64,000 bases of DNA from Pseudoalteromonas sp. MMG010. Lineage in GTDB: Bacteria; Pseudomonadota; Gammaproteobacteria; Enterobacterales; Alteromonadaceae. The stretch's first letter is position 1. Each line of letters opens with the position of its first letter. The stretch lies in the NCBI RefSeq assembly GCF_018100905.1, contig NZ_JAGJEG010000012.1, positions 44,971 to 108,970 of the forward strand, in the 5' to 3' direction. This document shows, one piece after another, positions 54,320-64,000 of the stretch. Position numbers and translations under genes: made by a program. The notes below the pieces were generated by a model. That model was not told the DNA's origin. It saw only the letters and a list, made by a program, of their open reading frames with translations, and did no database searches.

Positions 54320-55708
54320 GTGACTGCAACCGCTTTTTCTTCTTTATCTTTACCTGCTGGGCTTGTCGATAACTTGTCAACGCTTGGTTATAACACGATG
54401 ACACCAGTGCAGGCGCAAAGCTTGCCGCCTGTATTGCAGGGAAAAGATATTATTGCTCAGGCAAAAACAGGTTCAGGGAAAACAGCTGCGTTTAGCTTAG
54501 GTGTTTTAGCTAAATTAAATGTTAAGCGCTTTAGAATTCAATCGTTGGTGTTGTGTCCAACTCGAGAGCTTGCCGAGCAAGTTGCCGTAGAAATGCGAAA
54601 GTTAGCACGTGGTATTCATAATATTAAAATACTTACTTTATGCGGCGGCGTGTCGATTGGTCCCCAGATTGGCTCATTAGAGCATGGCGCCCACATTATA
54701 GTTGGTACACCTGGTCGTGTTGATGATCACATTCGCAAAGGCACACTTCGTTTAGACGATGTAGAGACGCTTGTACTCGATGAAGCAGATCAAATGCTTG
54801 ATATGGGTTTTCAAGATACCTTAGATGCCATTATTGAACGTATTCCACAACAACGCCAAACGTTATTGTTTAGTGCAACTTTCCCACGGGCTATCGAAGC
54901 AATTGCAAAACGTGTACTTAAAAACCCAGAAATGGTTAAAGTAGAAGAAGAGCAAGAAAAAAGCACGATTAAGCAATATTTTTATAAAATGGATAACAAT
55001 AAGCAGCGTTATTCCACTTTAAAGCTTTTATTACTTAAATTTACGCCTCAAAGTTGTGTGGTTTTTTGTAACACCAAAGTCGAAACGCAGCAAGTATGTG
55101 ATGATTTAGCGAGTGAAGGTTTTAGTGCAGTTGCATTGCATGGTGATTTAGAACAGCGCGATCGTGAGCGCACACTTATCCATTTTGCTAATAAAAGTGC
55201 ATCAATTTTAGTGGCCACCGATGTTGCTGCCCGTGGATTAGATATTGATGATATGGATATGGTTATTAACTATCATTTAGCACATGACCCTCAAACTCAT
55301 GTTCATCGTGTTGGTCGTACCGGTCGTGCTGGTAAAAAAGGCGTTGCCTGTTCTATTTATGGTGATGCAGAGCAATTTAAAGTTGCTCAAATTGGTGATC
55401 ACTATGAGAGAGATTTTTTACCTGAGCCGATGCCAGCCTTTAGTTTATTAGAAAAACCACCTTACAAACCTGAAATGGTCACCTTAATGATCGATGCTGG
55501 TAAAAAACAAAAAGTACGTGCGGGTGATATTTTAGGGGCTTTAACAGGTAAAGAAGGCATTGCCGGTCGTCAGGTTGGGAAAATTAATGTGCTTGATAAT
55601 GTAGCCTTTGTTGCGGTAGAGCGTAACTCCTCTAAGCCTGCTTTACGAAAATTAACCGAGGGTAATATTAAAGGGCGTAAAATACGTGCTCGTCGGTTAA
55701 ATCGTTAA
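54320..55708 (+). CDS. dbpA: ATP-dependent 23S rRNA helicase DbpA
   Basis: A DEAD-box helicase of 462 residues, acting on hairpin 92 of 23S rRNA in large-subunit assembly. Motifs are AKTGSGKT, PTRELAEQ, the DEAD box VLDEADQMLD, SATF, and HRVGRTGRAG. The C-terminal DbpA RNA-binding domain (about 390-460: VTLMIDAGKKQKVRAGDILGALTG) identifies it. The GTG at 54320, following GGGA at 7-8 bases, yields MTATAFSSLSL, which aligns with E. coli DbpA. The longer frame to 54236 would add 28 residues of unlikely sequence. Confidence 0.92.
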   Translation: MTATAFSSLSLPAGLVDNLSTLGYNTMTPVQAQSLPPVLQGKDIIAQAKTGSGKTAAFSLGVLAKLNVKRFRIQSLVLCPTRELAEQVAVEMRKLARGIHNIKILTLCGGVSIGPQIGSLEHGAHIIVGTPGRVDDHIRKGTLRLDDVETLVLDEADQMLDMGFQDTLDAIIERIPQQRQTLLFSATFPRAIEAIAKRVLKNPEMVKVEEEQEKSTIKQYFYKMDNNKQRYSTLKLLLLKFTPQSCVVFCNTKVETQQVCDDLASEGFSAVALHGDLEQRDRERTLIHFANKSASILVATDVAARGLDIDDMDMVINYHLAHDPQTHVHRVGRTGRAGKKGVACSIYGDAEQFKVAQIGDHYERDFLPEPMPAFSLLEKPPYKPEMVTLMIDAGKKQKVRAGDILGALTGKEGIAGRQVGKINVLDNVAFVAVERNSSKPALRKLTEGNIKGRKIRARRLNR

Positions 55709-55710
55709 TG

Positions 55711-56280
55711 TTAATTTGAGCAGCATGTTTTTAGCTGCTCATATTCTTGCTTTAATTGTTTAAATTTATCATCACTGCCTTTACTTTTATCTGGGTGCGC
55801 CTGGATAGCTAATTTACGCCAGCGTTTTTGCAGCTCTTTAATTGTAAATTTTGCTGGTAATTGCCAGCGGTGAATAATTACCTGTTGATGTTCGCTATTA
55901 GTAAAAAGCGTTTGGTTATTCATTTTTTGCCAAAAACTCGCAAGCAGTTCGTTAATATCTGCAGTCGAGGCCTGATAGTTTTCCCAGTTCAAATAGTAAT
56001 CTCTTAAAGAGTCATTGCCATGAATTAATGGCATGTTTGCATCGTTTAATAATTCAATATGCATTGCAGAAACGCGCAAGTAATTTGGCGTAATTTGTTG
56101 CTGTAATTGATAAAGCGCATTCATTATTAAAAAGTTTTTCTTAAATAGATTTTGCTTTGGTTGGGGGTCTAACAAAGGCAGCGTTAGCTTTTTTTCTAGC
56201 TCTGAAAGTAAAGTATGTACTTTGTATACTTTTTTGGTAATTATAATTTCAAAAATCACTTCGAGTAGTGGGTTTATCAT
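55711..56280 (-). CDS. DnaJ-related protein with C-terminal J domain
   Basis: A 189-residue protein with an N-terminal helical region of the DNAJ-related family (INPLLEVIFEIIITKK..., ELEKKLTLPLLD) and a C-terminal J domain (about 140-188) containing the HPD motif in AIQAHPDKSKG, needed to stimulate DnaK ATPase. It has no signal or membrane segment. It probably targets DnaK to specific clients. The ATG at 56280 is preferred over a GTG three codons up. The stop lies 2 bases from the end of the convergent dbpA gene, and a hairpin (GAGCAGC/GCTGCTC at 55718-55740) overlaps its last codons. Confidence 0.85.
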   Translation of the reverse strand: MINPLLEVIFEIIITKKVYKVHTLLSELEKKLTLPLLDPQPKQNLFKKNFLIMNALYQLQQQITPNYLRVSAMHIELLNDANMPLIHGNDSLRDYYLNWENYQASTADINELLASFWQKMNNQTLFTNSEHQQVIIHRWQLPAKFTIKELQKRWRKLAIQAHPDKSKGSDDKFKQLKQEYEQLKTCCSN

Positions 56281-56354
56281 TGTTTGCACTTAAGTAGTTG
56301 TGTATCTTCAATATAGTTTAACTAAAAAGAAGTATTAGCCGAAGGATGAGTATT

Positions 56355-59159
56355 ATGCAAGGCAAGCTTAAACGTTGCCTGATTATTGTTTTTTATAGTG
56401 TACTTTTTTCCCCGACCTTAGCGTTAGGGAGTAATGAATTGTTCTTTGAGTTTGAACAAGCAAAAACGTTTGAATCGAAACTTGAACTGGCTAATACACT
56501 ACTCAATAATAGTACGACGACTAATAAACAAAAAGCCGAGATCTATATTAGTCTTGCGGACTTGTCCTTTAAAAAAAATGATTACACTAATGCGATTAAT
56601 TATTTTAAAGCATTAGAGCGTATAACGGATAAAAAATTTCTCCCTGATCAGCATTTTAGAGCTATAAAAATGCAAGGTGTGATCTTCTATTATCAGGGGC
56701 ATTTTCAAAAAGCAATTTTTGAGTATTCACGGGCAATGCACATTGCCAATCAAGAATTTAAAAAAATAGAGCAAGCAAACCTACTCAGTAATATTGGCCT
56801 ATCTTATTTTCAAATGGGGAATATGGAGCTAACCCTTAAACATTATTTAGATGCTAAAGAGTTATATCAAGCAGTAGGTTCGAAGCAAGACCAAAGTGAT
56901 ATTTTATTAAATATTGCTGGCGTGTATATCCGTTTATCTCGTTATGATAGGGCACTGATCATTTATAAAGAGGTACTTGGCGTATATCAATTACTCAATG
57001 ATGAGTCGGGTATTGCACAAGTATACAATAATATGGGGGTTGCTTATTATGAGACTAATAAATATGACTTTGCTCTTCATTATTATCAATTAGCGTTACG
57101 ATTTTATATATCAGCAAACAACGATAATAAACTCTCTACCCAATATAATAATTTGGCAACGGTTAATTTAATCCTTAACAATGTGAGTACTGCATATGAA
57201 CAGGCACAATTAGCACTGGATTATGCAAAAAAAATATCAAATCATAGTCTAGAGCTTGCTGCCTTACACACTTTGGCACAGATACAGTTTATGCAAGGCG
57301 ATTTAGCACAAGCTAAAGTCAATAACTCACGCTCTACTTTACTCGCAAAAAAATATGATAATGAACGCTTACTGATAGATGGCTTAGCCATAAAAAGTTT
57401 AATTCAGGCCGGTTCAGGTGAATATGTAGATGCCATTGTTTCAAATAAACACTTTGCTGATGAGCAAAAGCGTTTACGTAGCCAGGCAATTGTAAAAGGA
57501 CTTGCTTTATTACAAAACGAATTTAAAGCGACGCAATTAAATCAAGAAATTGAACAATTAAAACAAGAGCGCCAAGTACAGTCTTTAAAAATGTCGCAAC
57601 GTAATCAATCTACTGTATTTGTATTCCTTGTATTAATTTTATTAGGAACGTTAGGCGTGGCAATTTATCGCAGAAATAGTGAAAAACGCGCGAAACAACA
57701 ATTAGCAGAACAAGTTGAACAACGAACCATTGAATTACAAAATGTTGCTAAAGAATTACGTAAAGCGAATGAGGTGAAAAGTCAGTTTCTAGCAAATATA
57801 AGTCATGAAATTCGTACCCCTCTCACTGCTATATTAGGTCAAGCAGATGATTTAATGAAGGGCTTGTATAAACCAGAACAATTGCAAAGTGAACTACAAG
57901 TTATTCATCGCCAGGGGGAGCACCTAAAAAGCTTAATTAATGATGTACTCGATCTTAGTAAAATAGAAGCTAATCGATTAGAGCTCAATGCATCACGATT
58001 TGATTTTGTGCAATTAGTAACAGATATTCATAATATGTTTATTTCGCAAGCTAACAGTAAAGGCTTAAAATTAATTTTAAATAATAATATAAGCGAGCAT
58101 TTTTATACTCAGTTAGACGCTATACGGATTAAGCAAATTTTAATAAACTTATACGCTAATGCGTTAAAGTTTACAGCGCAAGGCAGCATTACTTTAGTGC
58201 TTGATCGTACCGACCATGGAATTGTTTGTGTAGTCAAAGACACGGGTATTGGTATGAACAATGAACAATTGAAATTAATTTTTGAATATTTTAAGCAAGC
58301 AGATAATAGTATTAGTAGACGCTTTGGCGGGACCGGGCTTGGGTTAAGCTTATCACAGCAACTGGCTACTATGATGGGAGGCTATATTAGCGTTAAAAGT
58401 GAATATAAAAAAGGAAGCCAGTTTTCGTTTTATGTTCCTTGTACCGAATTGCCGGTAGAGTCGATTGAATTACCCCATGAAACAACAGCGTTTAATAAAA
58501 AAAGCTTATCAGGTAAGGTTTTATTAGCAGAAGATCATGATGATAATCGCCGTTTAATAAGTCGTTATCTGCGCTCTTTAGGCTTGGATGTTATTGTAGT
58601 TGAAAATGGCGAGCAAGCGGTAGAGGTATGCTTAAAAGAATACCCAGACCTTGTTTTATTAGATATTCAAATGCCTGTTATGGATGGCATTAAAGCATTA
58701 CAGTTATTAAAAGAATGTGCGTATCAGCAGCCTATTTTTGCGTTAACAGCGAATGTGATGAGTCATGAAATTGATCATTACCTTGCATTGGGTTTTACCG
58801 ATTATTTATCTAAGCCAATAGATAAAGAGTTGTTTTATAACGCGCTGGCAAAGTACTTAAAACTTGATGCTACAAAGCAAAGCGAAATAAAAAATGTCGA
58901 TATTAGCGATCTTGTGCAAAGTTTTAAGCAAAGCTTCACCGTAGAAAGAAGTAAAATCGCCCGCCATGCAGAGCAAAATGACTTTGATAACCTAAAAAAA
59001 GATGCCCATAGATTATTAGGTGCGGCAAAAATGTTTGGTGTAATAGATGTAAGCGAAGCTGCTAACGATCTTGAAAAGGGATTACAGAGAAAGGATGTAC
59101 ATCAAATAAACGTGTTAACTAATAAGCTTTTATCCGTTTTATTAAAGTACGAACGTTAA
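56355..59159 (+). CDS. TPR-containing hybrid histidine kinase with receiver and HPt domains
   Basis: A 934-residue hybrid kinase whose sensor is a set of TPR repeats outside the cytoplasm. The N-terminal signal-like helix (about 1-24) is followed by six to eight TPR units (about 45-380), a coiled coil, a membrane helix (about 418-437), and HisKA with His484 (ISHEIRTP). The ATPase has NALKFT, DTGIGM and GGTGLGLSL. The receiver has phospho-acceptor Asp770 (LLDIQMPVMDG), and a C-terminal HPt has His885 (DAHRLLGAAKMFG). It can thus run a full phosphorelay internally. The target regulator is unknown. GAAGGA at 56341-56346 fits the ATG at 56355 better than that at 56346. Confidence 0.9.
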   Translation: MQGKLKRCLIIVFYSVLFSPTLALGSNELFFEFEQAKTFESKLELANTLLNNSTTTNKQKAEIYISLADLSFKKNDYTNAINYFKALERITDKKFLPDQHFRAIKMQGVIFYYQGHFQKAIFEYSRAMHIANQEFKKIEQANLLSNIGLSYFQMGNMELTLKHYLDAKELYQAVGSKQDQSDILLNIAGVYIRLSRYDRALIIYKEVLGVYQLLNDESGIAQVYNNMGVAYYETNKYDFALHYYQLALRFYISANNDNKLSTQYNNLATVNLILNNVSTAYEQAQLALDYAKKISNHSLELAALHTLAQIQFMQGDLAQAKVNNSRSTLLAKKYDNERLLIDGLAIKSLIQAGSGEYVDAIVSNKHFADEQKRLRSQAIVKGLALLQNEFKATQLNQEIEQLKQERQVQSLKMSQRNQSTVFVFLVLILLGTLGVAIYRRNSEKRAKQQLAEQVEQRTIELQNVAKELRKANEVKSQFLANISHEIRTPLTAILGQADDLMKGLYKPEQLQSELQVIHRQGEHLKSLINDVLDLSKIEANRLELNASRFDFVQLVTDIHNMFISQANSKGLKLILNNNISEHFYTQLDAIRIKQILINLYANALKFTAQGSITLVLDRTDHGIVCVVKDTGIGMNNEQLKLIFEYFKQADNSISRRFGGTGLGLSLSQQLATMMGGYISVKSEYKKGSQFSFYVPCTELPVESIELPHETTAFNKKSLSGKVLLAEDHDDNRRLISRYLRSLGLDVIVVENGEQAVEVCLKEYPDLVLLDIQMPVMDGIKALQLLKECAYQQPIFALTANVMSHEIDHYLALGFTDYLSKPIDKELFYNALAKYLKLDATKQSEIKNVDISDLVQSFKQSFTVERSKIARHAEQNDFDNLKKDAHRLLGAAKMFGVIDVSEAANDLEKGLQRKDVHQINVLTNKLLSVLLKYER

Positions 59160-59177
59160 ACGAATGACAAAAAAATT

Positions 59178-59217
59178 GCCTGTATGAAAGTTCATATTAA
59201 GTACTTTTCACACAGGC
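59178..59217. terminator. Terminator between the TPR kinase gene and rho
   Basis: GCCTGTATGAAAGT (59178-59191) pairs, with a mismatch and a bulge, with ACTTTTCACACAGGC (59203-59217). An A run at 59169-59175 gives a T tail for rho on the minus strand. Shared by the convergent genes. Confidence 0.8.
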
Positions 59218-59233
59218 GCTTTGCAGTCTAACT

Positions 59234-60493
59234 TTATTTTCTTTTCATTGAGTCAAAAAATTCATCATTGGTTTTGCTCATACCAAGCTTATCAATTAAA
59301 AATTCCATCGCATCAATTTCAGGCATTTCGTGGACTATCTTACGTAAAATCCACAGTTTTTGTAGTTCATCCGGTTTTGTAAGTAGCTCTTCACGACGAG
59401 TGCCTGAACGGTTAAAGTCGATAGCAGGGAATACACGTTTTTCAGCAATTTTACGATTAAGGTGCAATTCCATATTACCTGTACCTTTAAACTCTTCGTA
59501 GATAACTTCATCCATTTTAGAGCCGGTATCGATAAGCGCTGTTGCAATAATCGTTAAGCTGCCGCCTTCTTCTACATTACGTGCAGCACCAAAGAAACGC
59601 TTTGGTTTATGTAGTGCGTTTGCATCCACACCACCAGTAAGTACTTTACCTGATGATGGAATTACCGTGTTATAAGCACGTGCTAAACGTGTAATTGAAT
59701 CGAGTAAAATGACCACATCTTTTTTATGCTCAACTAAGCGTTTTGCTTTTTCTATAACCATTTCGGCTACTTGAACATGGCGTGAGGCTGGTTCATCAAA
59801 CGTTGACGCAATCACTTCGCCTTTAACTAGGCGTTGCATTTCAGTCACTTCTTCTGGGCGCTCATCAATAAGCAAAACCATTAAAGTTGCATCAGGGTGG
59901 TTATAAGAAATTGATTGCGCAATGTTTTGTAATAACATTGTTTTACCCGCTTTAGGCGGAGCAACAATTAGCGCACGTTGACCACGACCGATTGGTGATG
60001 CAAGGTCAAGTACACGCGCTGTAATATCTTCTGTACTACCGTTACCACGTTCCATGCGAAAGCGTTCGTTTGCATGTAAAGGGGTTAAGTTTTCAAACAG
60101 AATTTTAGTACGTGAATTTTCAGGTCTATCAAAATTCACTTCGTTAACTTTTAATAAAGCAAAGTAACGTTCGCCATCTTTTGGTGGACGAATAAGACCA
60201 GCAATTGAATCGCCAGTACGCATACTAAAGCGGCGAATTTGGCTCGGTGATACATAGATGTCATCTGGGCCAGCTAAGTAAGAGGCTTCTGACGATCTAA
60301 GAAAGCCAAAACCGTCTTGTAAAATTTCTAATACACCGCCGCCAAAGATATTTTCTCCACTTTTGGCGTGGGCCTTTAAAATAGCAAAGATAATATCTTG
60401 CTTTCTCAGGCGGGCTACGTTTTCGAGCCCCATGGACTCAGCTAAGTTTACAAGTTCTTTTATAGACTTGTCTTTTAATTCGCGTAAATGCAT
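59234..60493 (-). CDS. rho: Transcription termination factor Rho
   Basis: A 419-residue RNA-dependent ATPase/helicase hexamer ending transcription at Rho sites. The N-terminal helix bundle and cold-shock-like RNA domain ([27 protein letters not shown]) are followed by the ATPase domain with the P-loop [11 protein letters not shown] (about 174-184) and Walker [14 protein letters not shown]. Length is exactly typical. The 180-base leader before the ATG is long for this window, consistent with the autoregulated rho leader known in E. coli, though no leader peptide is convincing here. Next to trxA, as in E. coli. Confidence 0.97.
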   Translation of the reverse strand: MHLRELKDKSIKELVNLAESMGLENVARLRKQDIIFAILKAHAKSGENIFGGGVLEILQDGFGFLRSSEASYLAGPDDIYVSPSQIRRFSMRTGDSIAGLIRPPKDGERYFALLKVNEVNFDRPENSRTKILFENLTPLHANERFRMERGNGSTEDITARVLDLASPIGRGQRALIVAPPKAGKTMLLQNIAQSISYNHPDATLMVLLIDERPEEVTEMQRLVKGEVIASTFDEPASRHVQVAEMVIEKAKRLVEHKKDVVILLDSITRLARAYNTVIPSSGKVLTGGVDANALHKPKRFFGAARNVEEGGSLTIIATALIDTGSKMDEVIYEEFKGTGNMELHLNRKIAEKRVFPAIDFNRSGTRREELLTKPDELQKLWILRKIVHEMPEIDAMEFLIDKLGMSKTNDEFFDSMKRK

Positions 60494-60638
60494 ATTGGTG
60501 GGTTCTTTATTACAATTGTCATACTCATAATCATTTTGATCGTTGAGTGAGGTTTGTTGAATATAACTAAGGATTAGTTGGTTTAATAAACTAGCAGGTC
60601 ACTGGCAGGTCGTCCAGTATTAATACAAAATAAACGTA

Positions 60639-60664
60639 AAAAAAGGGCAAAAAGGCCCTTTTTT
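60639..60664 (-). terminator. Intrinsic terminator after trxA
   Basis: AAAAAAGGGC (60639-60648) pairs with GCCCTTTTTT (60655-60664) over a 6-base loop; on the minus strand it gives a GC stem and a T run just past the trxA stop, separating trxA from rho. Confidence 0.9.
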
Positions 60665-60674
60665 TACTTTTTTA

Positions 60675-61001
60675 TTAAATGTTGTTCTCTAAAAACTCAA
60701 CTAATTGTGTTTTAGAAAGTGCACCAACTTTAGTTGCTGCTACCTGACCATCTTTAAAAAGAAGTAATGTAGGGATGCCACGAATACCAAATTTTGGTGG
60801 TGTGCCTGCATTTTGGTCGATGTTTAATTTAGCAATTGTAACGCGCCCATCAAACTCTTCAGCTACTTCTTGAAGAATCGGTGCAATCATTTTACAAGGT
60901 CCACACCACTCAGCCCAAAAATCAACAAGTACAGGTTGTCCCGACTGTAATACATCTGCTTCAAAGCTATCGTCAGTAATTTGGATTATTTTTTCGCTCA
61001 T
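60675..61001 (-). CDS. trxA: Thioredoxin 1
   Basis: A 108-residue thioredoxin reducing protein disulphides in the cytoplasm. The redox site is WCGPC at residues 32-36, with the conserved cis-Pro in [11 protein letters not shown]. The size is standard. It lies between rho and the divergent rhlB with only a 91-base shared promoter region, a conserved arrangement. An intrinsic terminator follows. Confidence 0.97.
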   Translation of the reverse strand: MSEKIIQITDDSFEADVLQSGQPVLVDFWAEWCGPCKMIAPILQEVAEEFDGRVTIAKLNIDQNAGTPPKFGIRGIPTLLLFKDGQVAATKVGALSKTQLVEFLENNI

Positions 61002-61092
61002 TGCGCTCTCCGGTTTAGTTTGGAAAATTATTTAATGCGTATTTAAACACTCTTGTTTCTTATTGCAAGTTTAAACGTTATGCTTAAACGCT

Positions 61093-62370
61093 ATGACTAA
61101 GACACATTTGACCGATAAAAAGTTTTCAGACTTTGCTATAGCACCGGAAGTGGTTGCCGGATTAACCGCGAGTGGGTTCGAATATTGCACACCCATTCAA
61201 GCTAAATGCCTACCTTTTATTTGTGATGGACGCGATATTGCGGGCCAAGCACAAACGGGTACAGGCAAAACAATGGCTTTTTTAACAGCCACTTGCCATA
61301 GGTTACTACAAACTAGCAAAGCATCTAGTAAACATCCAAGAGCCCTGATCATGGCCCCCACTCGGGAGCTTGCGATTCAGATCCACAACGATGCAAAAAT
61401 TTTAGCGCCACACTGTAATCTTAACTTAGGTTTAGTATATGGTGGCGAAGACTATGAAAAACAACGCGCACAGCTAGAAAAAGGCGTTGATATTTTAATT
61501 GGCACAACAGGTCGCCTTATCGACTTGTATAAACAAGGGTATTATACCCTTAACGAAATTGAAGTTGTTGTATTAGACGAAGCCGATCGTATGTTTGATT
61601 TAGGCTTTATTAAAGACATACGTTACATGTTTAGTCGTATGCCAGATACAGCACAGCGACTTAACTTACTTTTCTCTGCGACTTTATCTTATCGTGTACA
61701 AGAGCTTGCTTTTGAGCATATGACTAACCCAGAGCATGTGCAAATCGAACCTGACGTTAAAACCGGTAAGCGAATTAAAGAAGAGTTATTTCATCCTTCT
61801 CAAGATGACAAAACAAAGCTATTGCTTACATTAATTGAAGAAGAGTGGCCAGAAAAAGCAATTGTATTTGCAAATACTAAGCACAGTTGTGAAACAGTAT
61901 ATGCCTGGTTAAAAGCAGATGGACATCGTGTAGGGTTATTAACCGGTGATGTAAATCAGAAAAAACGTCAAGCGATCTTATCGCAATTCACCAAAGGTGA
62001 TCTTGATATATTGGTTGCAACAGATGTTGCTGCTCGCGGCCTGCATATTCCAGAAGTAAGTCACGTGTTTAATTTTGATTTACCCGATGATTGCGAAGAT
62101 TATGTTCACCGAATAGGTCGGACAGGTCGTGCTGGTGCATCAGGGCATGCAATTAGTTTTGCGTGTGAGCAATATGCTTATAATCTTCATGAAATCGAAG
62201 AATATATTGAGCATAGCATTCCATTATCTCATTACGATAAAACAGCATTGCTTGATGACTTAACAAAGCCTACTATTCATAGAAAGCGCAACTATTCTAA
62301 TGGACCTCGAAATCGTAGTAATAACAACGGACGTCGCCCTAACAATAGTTACCAAAAAGGACGGTCGTAA
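61093..62370 (+). CDS. rhlB: ATP-dependent RNA helicase RhlB
   Basis: A 425-residue DEAD-box helicase, a component of the RNA degradosome bound to RNase E. Motifs are [32 protein letters not shown], and [24 protein letters not shown] at the start and a basic, Asn/Arg-rich tail (about 395-425) match RhlB. It is divergent from trxA and followed by gppA after 45 bases, the order seen in E. coli. Confidence 0.96.
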   Translation: MTKTHLTDKKFSDFAIAPEVVAGLTASGFEYCTPIQAKCLPFICDGRDIAGQAQTGTGKTMAFLTATCHRLLQTSKASSKHPRALIMAPTRELAIQIHNDAKILAPHCNLNLGLVYGGEDYEKQRAQLEKGVDILIGTTGRLIDLYKQGYYTLNEIEVVVLDEADRMFDLGFIKDIRYMFSRMPDTAQRLNLLFSATLSYRVQELAFEHMTNPEHVQIEPDVKTGKRIKEELFHPSQDDKTKLLLTLIEEEWPEKAIVFANTKHSCETVYAWLKADGHRVGLLTGDVNQKKRQAILSQFTKGDLDILVATDVAARGLHIPEVSHVFNFDLPDDCEDYVHRIGRTGRAGASGHAISFACEQYAYNLHEIEEYIEHSIPLSHYDKTALLDDLTKPTIHRKRNYSNGPRNRSNNNGRRPNNSYQKGRS

Positions 62371-62415
62371 ATTGGCCGTTAGTATTTAGTCGTAGTAACG
62401 CGAGGTTTTTGAACG

Positions 62416-63912
62416 GTGGGGCAACAACTAATACCGCAAAAAAATGTATATGCAGTAATTGATTTAGGTTCAAATAGCTTTCACATGCTAATTGCCAAAT
62501 CAATTGCTGATGGCATACAAACGATTGGCCGTGTTAAGCGAAAGGTAAGGTTAGCAGCCGGGCTTGACGATAATAATGTTTTAAGCTGTGAAGCTATGCA
62601 GCGAGGTTGGGAATGCTTAGCGCTATTTGCAGAGCGCTTACAAGATATCCCTAAAAAAAATGTCACTATCGTTGCAACTGCCACTTTACGTTTGGCAACG
62701 AATGCAGATGTATTTAAACAAAAAGCAGAAAAAATACTTGGCCATAAAATAAATGTAATAAGTGGCGAGCTAGAAGCGCGAACTATATATAAAGGCGTTG
62801 CGCATACATCATCTTGCTCTGGTAATCAGTTAGTAATAGATATCGGTGGAGCGAGTACCGAAGTCGTTATCGGTAAAAGCTTTGATGCATTACATTACAC
62901 AAGCCTAAATATGGGGTGTGTTACTTTCCTAGAGCGTTACTTTAAAGATCAGCTGTTAAATCATATAAATTTCAATAATGCGATCAATGCCGCACAAGAA
63001 ATAGTTGATGATATTGCCTGTGAATACAAAGCAACTGGATGGGAAGTTGCTTCAGGTGCTTCCGGTACTGTGCAAGCAATTCAAGAAATCATGGTGGCGC
63101 AAAATAAAAGTGATTTATTAACACTAGAAAAATTAAATATAATAAAAGAACAGGCGATTGCTTATAACACTATTTCTGCGTTAGCTTTGCCTGGCTTAAG
63201 TGAAGATCGAAGGTTGGTCTTTGTTTCTGGTTTAGCCATATTAATTGCTTTATTTAAATCACTTGAAATTAAAAAAATGGGACTCGCGGGTGGAGCACTT
63301 CGAGAAGGTGTTTTATATAGCATGGTGCCGCAGCTTAATAGCAAAGATATTCGTAAGCGAACTGTAGATGGTTTTATGACCCGCTATCACGTTGACCAAA
63401 AACAGGCGAATCGAGTCTGTTGTTTAGCGTTACAATTAGCCGAAAGTGTTTCTGTTGATTGGCCAATTAAAGAAATGCAAGGATTAGCTTTATTAAAAGC
63501 GACCTCTAAATTACACGAACTTGGTTTGATTATAGAATATAAACAGTATCATCAGCACACTGCTTATATTTTAGAAAAAACAGAAATGCCTGGCTTTTCT
63601 CAATCTGAACATAAGTTAATAGCCGCCGTGGCAAAAACCCACCGAGAAGATATTACACCAAATTGCTTTGCTGATTTGGGTGCCAATAGTTTATTAGCTC
63701 AATACTTAGTAAGAATATTACGTCTTGCTGTGATTCTATCGATGCGTAGACAAGATGACGTATTACCGAGTTTTGAATTAACAGCACAAAATGACGAGTT
63801 AAACTTAAAATTTGCTACAAACTGGCTAAAAGAGCATCCTTTAATGGCAAGTGAGCTTTATCAAGAGTCAAAACAACAAGAAAGAGCTGGCTGGAAATTA
63901 GTTGTTCAGTGA
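62416..63912 (+). CDS. gppA: Guanosine pentaphosphate phosphatase / exopolyphosphatase
   Basis: A 498-residue Ppx/GppA phosphatase converting pppGpp to ppGpp and degrading polyphosphate, thus tuning the stringent response. The phosphate-binding loops VIDLGSNSFHMLIAK (about 14-28) and VIDIGGASTEVVIG (about 143-156) mark the ASKHA-type fold; a C-terminal HD-like domain follows (about 310-498). GppA rather than Ppx is chosen because of the rhlB neighbour. The start is GTG at 62416, with GAGG about 10 bases upstream. A terminator follows. Confidence 0.9.
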   Translation: MGQQLIPQKNVYAVIDLGSNSFHMLIAKSIADGIQTIGRVKRKVRLAAGLDDNNVLSCEAMQRGWECLALFAERLQDIPKKNVTIVATATLRLATNADVFKQKAEKILGHKINVISGELEARTIYKGVAHTSSCSGNQLVIDIGGASTEVVIGKSFDALHYTSLNMGCVTFLERYFKDQLLNHINFNNAINAAQEIVDDIACEYKATGWEVASGASGTVQAIQEIMVAQNKSDLLTLEKLNIIKEQAIAYNTISALALPGLSEDRRLVFVSGLAILIALFKSLEIKKMGLAGGALREGVLYSMVPQLNSKDIRKRTVDGFMTRYHVDQKQANRVCCLALQLAESVSVDWPIKEMQGLALLKATSKLHELGLIIEYKQYHQHTAYILEKTEMPGFSQSEHKLIAAVAKTHREDITPNCFADLGANSLLAQYLVRILRLAVILSMRRQDDVLPSFELTAQNDELNLKFATNWLKEHPLMASELYQESKQQERAGWKLVVQ

Positions 63913-63952
63913 AATGAAGGACTAATTTGGTTAATTTAGTTGTTAAAGTAAC

Positions 63953-63988
63953 CGTTTAGATTGAAAAACAATCTAAACGCATTTTATT
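63953..63988 (+). terminator. Intrinsic terminator after gppA
   Basis: CGTTTAGATTG (63953-63963) pairs perfectly with CAATCTAAACG (63969-63979) over an AAAAA loop, followed by a T-rich tail. Confidence 0.85.
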
Positions 63989-64000
63989 TATAAAAAAATC

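Noticed and set aside
55717..55741. Hairpin GAGCAGC/GCTGCTC as a dbpA terminator
   Set aside because: It lies within the last codons of the convergent J-domain gene and has no T run after it; left only as a remark.
60475..60534. A 19-codon minus-strand ORF overlapping the rho start, like a leader peptide
   Set aside because: It has no ribosome-binding site and no similarity to the E. coli rho leader peptide; short frames like this are expected by chance.

Overview
The window reads as about 64 kb of AT-rich chromosome from a marine gammaproteobacterium of the Alteromonadales, most likely Pseudoalteromonas. This rests on protein style and on gene order shared with E. coli and its relatives: rho / trxA / rhlB-gppA, yigB-xerC-DUF484-dapF-lysA-lptM / cyaY, hemC-hemD-hemX-hemY, and fre next to ubiD. 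The genus is inferred, not proven. I see no rRNA, tRNA, CRISPR array, insertion sequence, prophage, integrase (XerC is the housekeeping recombinase), defence island or secondary-metabolite cluster. The window is mostly core chromosome with a few lineage-specific insertions.

Layout. 1-3.4 kb: a class II cytochrome c, a DUF2721 membrane protein and a lipoprotein oligopeptidase B. 3.4-7.3 kb (minus strand): two tandem spondin-domain secreted proteins followed by an OmpR-type regulator and its sensor kinase. Three TCACA direct repeats with an 11-bp period precede the first spondin gene and look like a regulator site. 7.4-9.5 kb: a YqaA-like membrane protein and the convergent folM-folE-folX cluster for tetrahydromonapterin. 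9.6-18 kb: nadE, yceH, a large CHASE/PAS/GAF hybrid kinase, ycaO, a diguanylate cyclase, and two overlapping tiny ORFs with a very strong ribosome-binding site. 18-22.5 kb: a GNAT/nitrilase fusion and a Fur-box-controlled TonB receptor with an STN signalling domain. 22.5-26.4 kb: rluF, a HopJ-family gene and two unrecognised exported proteins.

26.4-37 kb holds the cell-wall/lysine/recombination operon (lptM-lysA-dapF-DUF484-xerC-yigB), with cyaY divergent from it, then an esterase, a DUF2914 protein and the haem operon in which hemD and hemX form one reading frame. cyaA, which lies between cyaY and hemC in E. coli, is absent here. 37-42.4 kb: a MASE1/CHASE hybrid kinase, adenosine deaminase, a CBS protein and fre. 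42.4-54.1 kb: ubiD, a chemoreceptor, an MliC-type lysozyme-inhibitor lipoprotein, DUF808, an S9 peptidase, a zinc-ribbon/Sel1 membrane protein, an exported M28 peptidase and a second TonB receptor with a possible Fur box. 54.2-64 kb: dbpA, a J-domain protein, a TPR hybrid kinase with its own HPt domain, then rho, trxA, rhlB and gppA.

Three themes recur. Iron and peptide scavenging is represented by two TonB receptors and three exported or peptidase genes. Signalling is dense, with four histidine kinases (three orphan hybrids), a diguanylate cyclase and a chemoreceptor. RNA metabolism is represented by rho, rhlB and dbpA. The least explained parts are the spondin/two-component locus, the small-ORF pair at 16.6 kb and the two unknown genes at 23.8-26.4 kb.
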